Positions 17,990-25,968 of a stretch of DNA of 49,168 bases are shown piece after piece. A program made the translations under genes and the position numbers. This DNA is from Verrucomicrobiales bacterium (GTDB taxonomy: Bacteria > Verrucomicrobiota > Verrucomicrobiia > Limisphaerales > JAYPXF01): the NCBI GenBank assembly GCA_002715965.1, contig PBAL01000049.1:1-49168 (forward strand), written 5' to 3'. Positions within the stretch are counted from its first letter, which is position 1; every line of letters starts with the position of its first letter. The notes beneath the pieces are model-generated. The model was not told where the DNA came from and did not search any database. It saw only the letters and a program-made list of their open reading frames with translations.

Positions 17990-18798
17990 GGGCGCGTCTG
18001 CAGGCGACGATTGATCGTAAGGAAGCGATCATTGCCGCGGGTGCGGGCACGGGCATCAGTGCGAAGTTCATCGAAAAGGGTGGAGCGGACCTGCTGATCA
18101 TTTACAATTCCGGTCGCTTCCGCATGTCCGGCCACGGATCCACCGCAGGTCTCATGGCGTATGGCGATGCGAACGCGGTGGCGATGGAGATCGGAGAGTT
18201 CGAAGTGCTGCCGGTGGTGAAAGAGATTCCCGTCATCTGTGGCGTGCACGGATCTGATCCGCGCCGGCGCATGTGGCATTGGCTGCTCAAGGTGAAGGAC
18301 ATGGGATTCTCCGGCGTGAACAACTTCCCGACGCACTGCATCGTGGATGGGCAATTCCGTGAGGTTCTGGAGGAAACGGGCATGCCCTTCGACAAGGAAG
18401 TGGAGATGGTTTCGCTGGCTGCGAAGATGGAGATGTTCAGTATCGTTTACGTCGCCAGGCCCGAGGAGAGTGAAGCCATGGCGAAGGCGGGAGCGGACGC
18501 GGTCATTGCGCATGTGGGAACGACGGTTGGTGGCTCGATCGGTGTCACGGGCGCAGCGTGTTCCATGGACGATGCAGTGGGGCAATGCCAAGAGATCTTC
18601 GATGCGGCCCGGAAGGTGAACCCCAAGGTGTTCCTCCTCGCGCATGGCGGACCGATCAACACGCCGGAAGACGCGGCCCACGTATGCAAGCACAGTGACG
18701 CCCAGGGGTTCGTCGGCGCGTCGAGTTTGGAACGCATGGGCGTCGAGCAATCCCTCACGTCTCTCACGCGCGAGTTCAAAGGCATCCGGCTGGACTGA
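17938..18798 (+). CDS. Phosphoenolpyruvate-hydrolase-family TIM-barrel protein
   Basis: A 286-residue cytoplasmic protein. IIAAGAGTGISAKFIEKGGA near residue 30 and LLIIYNSGRFRMSGHGSTAG near residue 52 are the signature of the PEP_hydrolase family (TIM-barrel signal-transduction proteins); VPVICGVHGSDPRRRM-like and AHVGTTVGGSIG segments follow. In many organisms the family occurs with or fused to a Tm-1-like ATP-binding UPF0261 domain; no such gene is next to it. Relation to phosphoenolpyruvate mutase/isocitrate lyase enzymes suggests a C-C or P-C bond chemistry, but the substrate is unknown. It begins inside the damaged tatC and leads into the UPF0489 gene after five bases. Confidence 0.85.
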   Translation: MPNPWTGVGNPYTRDEMRARLQATIDRKEAIIAAGAGTGISAKFIEKGGADLLIIYNSGRFRMSGHGSTAGLMAYGDANAVAMEIGEFEVLPVVKEIPVICGVHGSDPRRRMWHWLLKVKDMGFSGVNNFPTHCIVDGQFREVLEETGMPFDKEVEMVSLAAKMEMFSIVYVARPEESEAMAKAGADAVIAHVGTTVGGSIGVTGAACSMDDAVGQCQEIFDAARKVNPKVFLLAHGGPINTPEDAAHVCKHSDAQGFVGASSLERMGVEQSLTSLTREFKGIRLD

Positions 18799-18803
18799 CC
18801 CGC

Positions 18804-19556
18804 GTGCAGAGCGTCCTCGACATTGATCTGGATTTCTTCCTCGATGAAATCCTCTACGCGACCGACGAACCCACCCGCCGGCCGAGGGAACAGGATTACC
18901 AGGTCGATTCGATGGAGATGGCGTTGGACTTCCTGCAAACCCAATGTGGCCTGGACGAGAAGCAACCCATCCCTGGCTTCACCTGTCGTCAGCACAAGGA
19001 AGTCTTCTTCCATTGGCGCCGCATGTTACGCAAGGGAACGTTGAAGGCACCCTTCGAAGTCATCCACATTGATGCACATGCGGACATGGGTCTGGGCAAC
19101 AACTCCTGTCTCTACATCGCGGAGGATCTGCTGAAAGAGCCGGCCGGGAGGCGTCGTGTGCCCACGGGACCGGAGAGCTGGGAGCTGGGCGACTGCAACT
19201 TCATCGCCTACGCATTGGCCTGCCGTTGGATCGGCCGGCTGACCTACGTCACGCACCCGAGGTGGAAGGATGACATCCAGTGGCTGCACATGAAGGACTT
19301 TTCGACGACATCGGGCTTCGTGCAGATGAAGCGCTTCAATCCAGGATTCGCGGACGACCTGTCGGACTTCAGGGATGTGAAGAAACTTCCGTTCGAAGCA
19401 GAGCCGGACATCCCATTGGACATCACCCCACGCTCGGAATTCCGGCTCGGATCCAGACCGGATTTCCTCTTCATCTCCCGGTCCCCCAACTACACGCCAG
19501 CCAGTGCGGACAGGCTTTTCGATCGGATGAAACGATTCATTGGCAGTGGGATCTGA
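18804..19556 (+). CDS. UPF0489-family protein with arginase-like metal motifs
   Basis: A 250-residue protein that starts MQSVLDIDLDFFLDEILYAT and contains VIHIDAHADMGLGNN near residue 88. DLDFF plus HIDAHADM are the metal-binding type motifs of the UPF0489 family, which has an arginase/deacetylase-like fold. Its reaction is not known; a bimetal-dependent hydrolase of an amide or guanidino group is a reasonable inference. The start is GTG at 18804, because the family motif begins within a few residues. It lies five bases after the PEP-hydrolase-family gene, so the two are probably co-transcribed. Confidence 0.75.
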   Translation: MQSVLDIDLDFFLDEILYATDEPTRRPREQDYQVDSMEMALDFLQTQCGLDEKQPIPGFTCRQHKEVFFHWRRMLRKGTLKAPFEVIHIDAHADMGLGNNSCLYIAEDLLKEPAGRRRVPTGPESWELGDCNFIAYALACRWIGRLTYVTHPRWKDDIQWLHMKDFSTTSGFVQMKRFNPGFADDLSDFRDVKKLPFEAEPDIPLDITPRSEFRLGSRPDFLFISRSPNYTPASADRLFDRMKRFIGSGI

Positions 19557-19709
19557 CTGGATTCATCTGCCACGCTTCAACGAAGTCCCGCCGATTGAAA
19601 GAGCATTGATACCTTTCGCGAAGGAACTTGCGGAGCGGTAGATCGTACGGGAATCGGAATGAAACACTCACCCACCGTCACACCATGGAGCAGGCCCATC
19701 GGCGGTGGA

Positions 19710-22241
19710 TCACTTTTCGTTCAATGTCTTGTGCGCGTCGAGCAAGCGCTTGGCTTCCTTTGGCGAGATGCGTGCCACCGGGATGGGGAATCCCAAGGTA
19801 TCTCCGTTTGGTTTGAACCCGGCACCGTCGAGGTCCACAAATATGGGGTTGTGATAGGCCACGGGTTGATTGCCGGATTGGCGGCTGGTGCCATAACCGG
19901 TCTTCAGATCGAAGTTCTCGCCAATCGCGACCACAATGAGATGGGAATCCTCACTCAGCGGAATGTTCACCTTCCGGTCGAACTTGACCACGCCGTCGCC
20001 GAACCAGCTCTTGTGCGATTTGCGCGTGAAGTTAAGTGACTTCAATTGCCGGCCGTTCACCAGAATCTGTACGCGGTCGATGTCAATCCAGTCGGTGCAT
20101 TGCACGTGAATCTTCAGGTCGATGGATCCGTGGGCGCGGGTCGTTCCACCGGGGAGAGTGCCATCGCCGGTCTCGACTTGGAGGAAGGGACCGGTCGTGA
20201 GAATTGTCCGGCCTTCCTTCGCGTGGCGTGAGTTTTCACGCCAGTCGATTTCCCAGGGATTGTCAGATTTGCTTGGCGCATACATGCGCCAGCCGCCCAC
20301 TCCGTTTCCGTAGATGCGATGCGCGTCACAAACAGCCACTCCGACAACGGGGAAGCCCTGGTTCAGCAGCTGTAGCCACATGAACTGACGGATCGTGTAA
20401 ACGCGTTCCTGACCACGATAGAGACTCACGCGATATGGCACGCCGGAAAGGATCGCCGATGCGGCATAGTTTTCCGTCTCAATGCCGTCGATCAATTCCG
20501 GCAAACCGAGAAAACCGCCATCCGGCCGGCCGTCGGCATTTCGGTCGGTGAAGTTGAAGACCATGTCCGGATGATTGATCTGGATCCAACGCGCCGGATC
20601 GCCGTCCTGCCAGTTCTTCAGGTTCACCGCATTCAGCCGCGGATCGCGTTCGTGCACGGGCGCCCCGCCGTCCTGCTTCGTGGGTTCGGGTTTCAGCGGG
20701 AAGGTGTTGAAGTGCGCGCCGCTCCCGGTGAGTTCCATTCCCGGTACGGTGTAGATCTCCTTTTCCAGGCCCAGTTTCTTGATGTGGGGCGTCCAGTCAT
20801 AGATGCGGTTGTGCTCGGTGGTGGGAGCAAATTCGATGTGTTCGGCCGCAAGATTGATTACGCGGTCGTCCGTTCCGCACACGTTGTCACCGCTGGGAGT
20901 CGAGTGATTGTGATAATCCGCGCTGACCCATCCGGCGGTGTCCACCAGGCGCTTCAGTGCGCCGGCAATCTTCACGGTCTCGCCGGCGCTGAGTTTGATC
21001 TTCTTGCGCAGGTGGCTGTATTCGATCCCGCGGGTCACAATGATCTCGTATTCGCCGGGATCGAGTTGCACGCTGAATTTTCCCCTCTCCGAATGGTATT
21101 GATCGCGCGATCCATGTGCGCGCCAGTCGGGACCGAGATTGGGATTCTTGGTTCCATTGATGCCGTGAAACTGCGCCTTGCAGGGGAGGCTCTTCCCACT
21201 CTGGTCACGAATATCAAAGGCGGCTACCGAAGCCGAGTCCAGCCGCCCGTTCAAAGGTGTTGCCACATCGCTTCGGTTCAGTTGCAGGGTTGCTTCCTTC
21301 GTGCGCCCACGACCGATGTCGCTTGCGGTCCATTTGTAGGTGCCCAGGGGCAGTTGGATGGAGAATTCGCCATTGTCGTCCGGGTAGGCAGTCAGGGTCG
21401 CGCCACCCTGCTTGAATTCGGCCTTGGCCGTGGAGATGCCCTTGTCGGCCGGATCCTGGATCTTCGCCTTGATTCGTGCGGACTTGATGCCTTGGAAGGC
21501 TGCGACTTTCCCGTACGCATCGGCGGGCGACGTTCCGACGGCGATGAACCGCGCAAAGCGGACCTCCTGTCCGGGCTCGACGGTGACCGAACTCTTGGGG
21601 ACTTCGAACCCGTCACGCCCATACCAGCCGTAGGCATAACCGCACTTGTGCGCCGGATCGATCGCATCGACGTAGGTGATTCCCGCCAGTTTGCCTACGC
21701 GGTCGAAACGGGTCCAACGATCGGCAACCGAACCCTTGGCCGCCTTGTTTCCTTCATTGCGCCAGGTGGTGACGATCAACAATCCGGACCAGTCATCGCG
21801 CAGGCGGTACTCGTGGCGTTTGTAGAGCCCCTTGTTCATCGGCGCACTGACGACGGTTTCGATCACGGCCTCGCCGTCGCTTCCGTCTTTCACAATTCGC
21901 ACATACGACACCGGCCCCTGCTGACCCGACGGCGTGAAGATCACCATTTGGTCGTTGTTGGCGCCCCGGAGGGTCAGATCGTAAAGATTTCCGGGCGTTG
22001 TCCCTCCGGCCCCGTAGAAGGTGCTCATGTTCGGCCGGCGCAGATGCTTGTTCGCAGAGATGACAGCTTCAACGCGATTGTTGCGCAGAATGAAATCTCC
22101 CAGGAGTCCATCGGCTTCCTTGCCGCCAGGCAGGGCGCTCAGATTGTCCGGCCCCACTTCGAAGGCTTCGGGATTGGAATAGACGGAGGCGGAACACAGG
22201 CATGCGGCTGCGACGAGAGGAAGGAGTCTGATTTTTATCAC
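19710..22241 (-). CDS. Secreted CehA/McbA-family PHP metallohydrolase with carboxypeptidase-like repeats
   Basis: An 843-residue exported protein. The likely GTG start at 22241 gives the signal peptide VIKIRLLPLVAAACLCSASVYS; an ATG at 22283 would add 14 residues. The first third is a beta-rich domain, then two carboxypeptidase-regulatory-like beta sandwiches (segments around DDNGEFSIQLPLGTYKWTA and GKFSVQLDPGEYEIIVTRG), then the PHP domain with DYHNHSTPSGDN (about residues 443-454), TTEHN and later INHP and CDAH metal-ligand segments. CehA/McbA proteins include carbaryl hydrolases, but most are uncharacterised esterase- or phosphatase-like enzymes. It is divergent from the beta-helix gene. 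Confidence 0.85.
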   Translation of the reverse strand: MIKIRLLPLVAAACLCSASVYSNPEAFEVGPDNLSALPGGKEADGLLGDFILRNNRVEAVISANKHLRRPNMSTFYGAGGTTPGNLYDLTLRGANNDQMVIFTPSGQQGPVSYVRIVKDGSDGEAVIETVVSAPMNKGLYKRHEYRLRDDWSGLLIVTTWRNEGNKAAKGSVADRWTRFDRVGKLAGITYVDAIDPAHKCGYAYGWYGRDGFEVPKSSVTVEPGQEVRFARFIAVGTSPADAYGKVAAFQGIKSARIKAKIQDPADKGISTAKAEFKQGGATLTAYPDDNGEFSIQLPLGTYKWTASDIGRGRTKEATLQLNRSDVATPLNGRLDSASVAAFDIRDQSGKSLPCKAQFHGINGTKNPNLGPDWRAHGSRDQYHSERGKFSVQLDPGEYEIIVTRGIEYSHLRKKIKLSAGETVKIAGALKRLVDTAGWVSADYHNHSTPSGDNVCGTDDRVINLAAEHIEFAPTTEHNRIYDWTPHIKKLGLEKEIYTVPGMELTGSGAHFNTFPLKPEPTKQDGGAPVHERDPRLNAVNLKNWQDGDPARWIQINHPDMVFNFTDRNADGRPDGGFLGLPELIDGIETENYAASAILSGVPYRVSLYRGQERVYTIRQFMWLQLLNQGFPVVGVAVCDAHRIYGNGVGGWRMYAPSKSDNPWEIDWRENSRHAKEGRTILTTGPFLQVETGDGTLPGGTTRAHGSIDLKIHVQCTDWIDIDRVQILVNGRQLKSLNFTRKSHKSWFGDGVVKFDRKVNIPLSEDSHLIVVAIGENFDLKTGYGTSRQSGNQPVAYHNPIFVDLDGAGFKPNGDTLGFPIPVARISPKEAKRLLDAHKTLNEK

Positions 22242-22374
22242 GTAAACGGAGACGCTTATAGGACCGTAGCTCGCAAGACACAATTCACATTTGGCTCGGA
22301 TGTTATGAATCTGGCGGACCTGGCGTGAATAATTTCGTGTCTTCCGTTTCGCCGTTAGTTCAACATGCCGTGTG

Positions 22375-23202
22375 ATGTCGTTTGCAACGGGACATTCACG
22401 TGCGTTGATTCAAGGCCTGATATTCTTCTCCGTTTTGGCCGGGGCTTCCTTGCAGGCGCAGTTCTATGGGAAGGCTGTTTTCGAGGTTTCTACCGCGGAG
22501 GAGTTTGTCGCTGCTGTTGGATCGGATCGGACCATCAAACTGAATTCCGGATTGTTAGTCCCCTCCGACAGCAAATCACGTGAACATCCGCACGTGAGCT
22601 GGAGCAAGCGCGGACAAAACCGTTTGGCCGTCATCCGCAATGTTCGCAACCTGCGTATCATGGCTTCAACAAGTCTGAAGAGTGCTCTCCAATCCGGACC
22701 CGGGCACTCACTGGTGCTTGGCTTCGAAAACGTCGTCAACCTTGAGCTTCGTGGGCTGCGGATCACAGCTGCTGAGGGGGCGCGCAGCGGCAATCTTTTG
22801 AGCTTCACGGGCTGCACCAATATCCTGTTGCGTGGCTGCGAGCTCCAGGGCGAGCGTTCACGCGCCGTGGAGATCCGCCGGTGCGCGCGATTTTCCGCTC
22901 GTGAAACGAAGTTTCTGGGCTGCGCGTATGGCGTGGTGTCGGTGGGGGATTCGCGCAACCTTTTGTTTCGTCAGTCCAACTTCATCGGCAACCGGGGAGA
23001 GGTGGGATTGCAACTTCACCGGACTTACGATGCGCGTTTCACGGATTGCGAGCTGCGCGGCAATCGTTTTTCGAAAGCCGTATTCGATGTGCCCGACAGC
23101 GCGAAAATCCGATGGGTTGGCGGAAAGATCGAACAGCCCGCCGGCCAGACGTTCTGTCATCAAACCGGCGCTGTGGTGGTCGAAAAGAAGGAAGCAGACT
23201 GA
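22375..23202 (+). CDS. Secreted right-handed beta-helix protein
   Basis: A 275-residue protein with a signal peptide (about residues 1-28, ending LQAQ) and then repeated short beta strands of parallel beta-helix type: NLELRGLRITAAEG, NILLRGCELQGERSRAVEIR, ARFSARETKFLG, NLLFRQSNFIGNRGEVGLQL, ARFTDCELRGNRF. Such folds are common in pectate-lyase-like and polysaccharide-binding proteins, but no lyase active site can be named. The ATG at 22375 is preferred to an adjacent GTG at 22372. The 3' end overlaps the convergent small gene after mlaD. Substrate unknown. Confidence 0.7.
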   Translation: MSFATGHSRALIQGLIFFSVLAGASLQAQFYGKAVFEVSTAEEFVAAVGSDRTIKLNSGLLVPSDSKSREHPHVSWSKRGQNRLAVIRNVRNLRIMASTSLKSALQSGPGHSLVLGFENVVNLELRGLRITAAEGARSGNLLSFTGCTNILLRGCELQGERSRAVEIRRCARFSARETKFLGCAYGVVSVGDSRNLLFRQSNFIGNRGEVGLQLHRTYDARFTDCELRGNRFSKAVFDVPDSAKIRWVGGKIEQPAGQTFCHQTGAVVVEKKEAD

Positions 23203-23395
23203 GCAAGCCCCTTAGCGTCCGAGCCGTCGGGTGAGGGCGAAAACCAGATCAGCGCGAGGGTTGACAACTCCGCGAAGACGACACTCGCCAGGACGGGCAT
23301 GGGGAGCTTGTCCATCATCCCGGTCACCGCAAACACACCCATGACAATCATGGTAGAGGCGGTGACGGGATGGCGATGTAGATCCCGCGGTTCAT
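23160..23395 (-). pseudogene. Small membrane gene after mlaD, probably frameshifted
   Basis: The mlaD stop TGA overlaps an ATG (TGATG at 23397-23393), the coupling seen between other genes of this operon. That frame reads MNRGIYIAIP and then ends after 15 codons in Pro-rich nonsense. One frame over, from about 23370 the sequence reads VTASTMIVMGVFAVTGMMDK and LPMPVLASVVFAELSTLALI, two membrane helices, down to 23160. A one-base insertion near 23365-23372 would join them into a 70-80-residue two-helix protein. It may be decay or a sequencing error. The function is not known; position suggests an accessory of the Mla transporter. Confidence 0.4.
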
Positions 23396-24450
23396 CAGAA
23401 GAGGCGGTTGACCGCAGTGCCGAGGATGCTCAGCGGTCCCTGGTCTTCGAGACCCTCGGTGGCTTTGTCGATTTTCTGCAAAGTCATCTTGGCGTTTGAG
23501 TAGAGATTTTCGTCGTTCACGAGTTTGCCGGCGCTGCCCTGGCCTTTGTTGATCTTCTCAAAGATCTCCCGGAGGTTCGACATGGCGAGGGTGGTTTCGC
23601 TGTAGAGGCTCTCGTCATGCAGGAGTTTGCCCAGCGAGCCCTCGCCTTGATTGACCTTGTTGAGAGTGTCCTGTGCAGCGGACAAGGTGAGTTTCAAATC
23701 ACCGAAAATATTCTTCGCCTCGGTGAACGTCCCAGTGACGTTGTCCAAAGATCCCTTCGCATCCGCGAGCAGCGTCTTTGCCTCGGTGGCGGTCTCGTTG
23801 AGGCTCTTCATCGTCTGGGTGGCCTCGGTGTAGAGCGTGTCATCTCCCATGAACCTGCCGAGCGTTCCCCTGCCTTCGGCCATGTTTTTCGAAACCACCT
23901 GGAGGTCTCCCAGGATTGCGGTGATCTTGGGATTGTTTTGGTTCATGAAATCGGTGAGCGGCCCGAGGACGTTTTGGATGGAGTCACCACTGAAACTCTT
24001 GGTGAGGTTCTCGATGCCACCGGCAACGTTGTCCAGTTTCGTCATGATGGCATTGAGATCGGCCTGCTCGACGGTCTCAATATTGGAATTCGCCTCAAGG
24101 TTCGGAGACTCCGGTGAACCGAATGTGAGGGAGACGAAGTTCTCACCGACGAGGCCGGCTGCCTGGATGCGTGCCTCCGAATCCGTCTTCACCTTGCGAT
24201 GATCGTCGATCTTCATCGTCACCTTCACCTTGCTGCCTTCGAAGTCGATGATGGACACCCGGCCGATGCGGACGCCTGCCATTTTCACGGGATCGCCCAC
24301 CTTGAGTTGTTGCGTGCGACGAAAGAGTGCGTGGAGTTCATAGCCCTTCTTGAAAACGTCCGTGCCTCCGGACAATTCGATGAGAAGGACGGCCGCCAAA
24401 GCGACCATGGCGAAGAAGACGCCGAGACGGGTTTCGAGTGAACCTTTCAT
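23395..24450 (-). CDS. mlaD: MlaD-like MCE-domain lipid-binding protein
   Basis: A 351-residue protein anchored in the inner membrane by a helix at about residues 10-26. The MCE domain follows (residues 35-115: YELHALFRRTQQLKVGDPVK, VRIGRVSIIDF, GLVGENFVSLTF), the ring-forming lipid channel of Mla systems. The C-terminal half carries three copies of a GxGxxGxxxxDxxLYxxA motif at about 193-210, 269-286 and 303-320, separated by helical coiled stretches, a pattern seen in long MCE proteins. It is coupled to mlaF upstream by a four-base overlap and to a small ORF downstream. Confidence 0.92.
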   Translation of the reverse strand: MKGSLETRLGVFFAMVALAAVLLIELSGGTDVFKKGYELHALFRRTQQLKVGDPVKMAGVRIGRVSIIDFEGSKVKVTMKIDDHRKVKTDSEARIQAAGLVGENFVSLTFGSPESPNLEANSNIETVEQADLNAIMTKLDNVAGGIENLTKSFSGDSIQNVLGPLTDFMNQNNPKITAILGDLQVVSKNMAEGRGTLGRFMGDDTLYTEATQTMKSLNETATEAKTLLADAKGSLDNVTGTFTEAKNIFGDLKLTLSAAQDTLNKVNQGEGSLGKLLHDESLYSETTLAMSNLREIFEKINKGQGSAGKLVNDENLYSNAKMTLQKIDKATEGLEDQGPLSILGTAVNRLF

Positions 24451-25220
24451 TGTGTTTCAGTGATGGATTGACGTTGAAATGTTGCGTTCAGGAAAGTCTG
24501 GACTTCTTCGCGAGGTGAGCTGCGAACTTCATCCGGCGTGCCGAGGGCGACGAGTTCACCGTGCCGGAGGATGGCCATGCGATCGGCAATTCCGAAGCCG
24601 AGGTCGCGATCGTGGGTGACGACGATGGAGGTTGCGCCGGTCTGTTCGCGCAACTTGACGATTTCCTCGCCGATCGTGACGGAAATCAAGGGGTCGAGTT
24701 CGCTCGTGGGTTCGTCGTAGAGAATGATCTGCGGTTCCATGACCAGGGCACGCGCGATGGACACGCGTTTCTTCATCCCACCGGAGAGTTCGGTGGGCAT
24801 CCGATCCTCGGCGCCTTCCAAGCCAACAATGGCGAGCTTCTCTTTCACGATCGCATCGATCTCGGCGGGTTTCTTCAAGCGATGCTCGCGAAGGTAGAGG
24901 CCCACGTTCTCCGCAACGCTGAGTGATCCCAGCAGGGCGCCGGATTGGAAGACCATTGCGACGCGGTATTTGCTGAGGATCTCCGGTGAATCGATCACGT
25001 TGCCTTCAATCGACACCGTGCCGGAATCGGAAGCGAGCAGTCCGACCAGGTGGCGGAGAAGAACGCTCTTTCCACTGCCGCTCGGTCCCATGATCACGAA
25101 GATCTCGCCTGAGTCCACCTCCATGTTGATGCCTTTGAGCACCTCACAACCGCCAAAGCTCTTGCGCAGGTCTTTCACCTCCACACATGGTCTTCCGTTC
25201 TTTGTTGGTGCCTGGCTCAT
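24447..25220 (-). CDS. mlaF: MlaF-like ABC transporter ATP-binding protein
   Basis: The ATPase of an Mla-type phospholipid transporter, 257 residues. Walker A GPSGSGKS is at residues 45-52, the signature LSGGMKKR at 145-152, Walker B ILYDEPTSELDP at about 166-177 and the switch His in VVTHD near 204. The LSGGMKKR wording and the DPLISVTIGEEI segment separate Mla ATPases from other ABC proteins. It lies one base after mlaE and overlaps mlaD by four bases, so mlaE-mlaF-mlaD form one translational unit. No mlaB (STAS) gene is seen. Confidence 0.95.
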   Translation of the reverse strand: MSQAPTKNGRPCVEVKDLRKSFGGCEVLKGINMEVDSGEIFVIMGPSGSGKSVLLRHLVGLLASDSGTVSIEGNVIDSPEILSKYRVAMVFQSGALLGSLSVAENVGLYLREHRLKKPAEIDAIVKEKLAIVGLEGAEDRMPTELSGGMKKRVSIARALVMEPQIILYDEPTSELDPLISVTIGEEIVKLREQTGATSIVVTHDRDLGFGIADRMAILRHGELVALGTPDEVRSSPREEVQTFLNATFQRQSITETQ

Positions 25221-25221
25221 T

Positions 25222-25968
25222 TCAAAAGTCCAGCTGGAGCAACAAACGGGTGAGGAAGTAGTCCACGATCAAGATCAACACAATGGAGTTCACGACCGCC
25301 TTGGTCACGGAACGTCCGATGCCACGCGGTCCGCCGATGGTATTGAGCCCCTGATGACAACTGACGATCCCGATCACCAGTGCAAAAACAAAGCTCTTGG
25401 TCAATCCATTCAATACCGCCCAGTTGTCGACCACGCGGGACAGACTCGAAAAATAGGCCTGCCAGGGTACAGCGATGTCGGCGTTCGCAGACGAAACAAT
25501 TCCGCCTCCAACCCAGCCGACGAGGATGGAGAACACCACGAGGCATGGAAGCGCGATGCTGACTGCGATAACGCGTGGCAACACGAGATAGTGAATCGGG
25601 TCGATGTTCATCGTGCGCAGGGCATCAATTTCCTGGTAGACCGCCATGGAACCGATTTCCGCGGCCATTGCGGAACCGATCCGGCCGGCGATCAATACGG
25701 CCATCATCACCGGCGCCAGTTCCTTGCAGAGGGAAAGCCCGACCACGCTGCCGACGACCGCGGACAAACCGCGCTCCACCATGATCGGCCCGGTCTGCAG
25801 CGCGAGAACACCACCAATGAACAGTGAGAGAATGCACGCCATCAACAAACTGGCGTTGCCGATTTCATAGAACTGGTCGATCACCTTGCGAAGATGCCGG
25901 AAGCTGAGGGGGAGCGCGCATAAAGTGCGCCACGCCAGTATCACCATCTGTCCGATATCACGAAACAT
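25222..25968 (-). CDS. mlaE: MlaE-like ABC transporter permease
   Basis: The inner-membrane permease of an Mla-type phospholipid transporter, 248 residues. Hydrophobic segments occur near residues 40-60, 75-110, 140-165, 195-215 and 225-245. The family wording SLCKELAPVMMAVLIAGRIG and GSAMAAEIGSMAVYQEIDAL is clear. The start overlaps the stop of the upstream repeat protein (TGATG at 25970-25966), so that protein is the first member of this operon. Confidence 0.94.
   Translation of the reverse strand: MFRDIGQMVILAWRTLCALPLSFRHLRKVIDQFYEIGNASLLMACILSLFIGGVLALQTGPIMVERGLSAVVGSVVGLSLCKELAPVMMAVLIAGRIGSAMAAEIGSMAVYQEIDALRTMNIDPIHYLVLPRVIAVSIALPCLVVFSILVGWVGGGIVSSANADIAVPWQAYFSSLSRVVDNWAVLNGLTKSFVFALVIGIVSCHQGLNTIGGPRGIGRSVTKAVVNSIVLILIVDYFLTRLLLQLDF

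Noticed and set aside
20571..22328. A 585-codon plus-strand open frame opposite the CehA/McbA gene
   Set aside because: It is the antisense of a clear family protein and lacks any domain.
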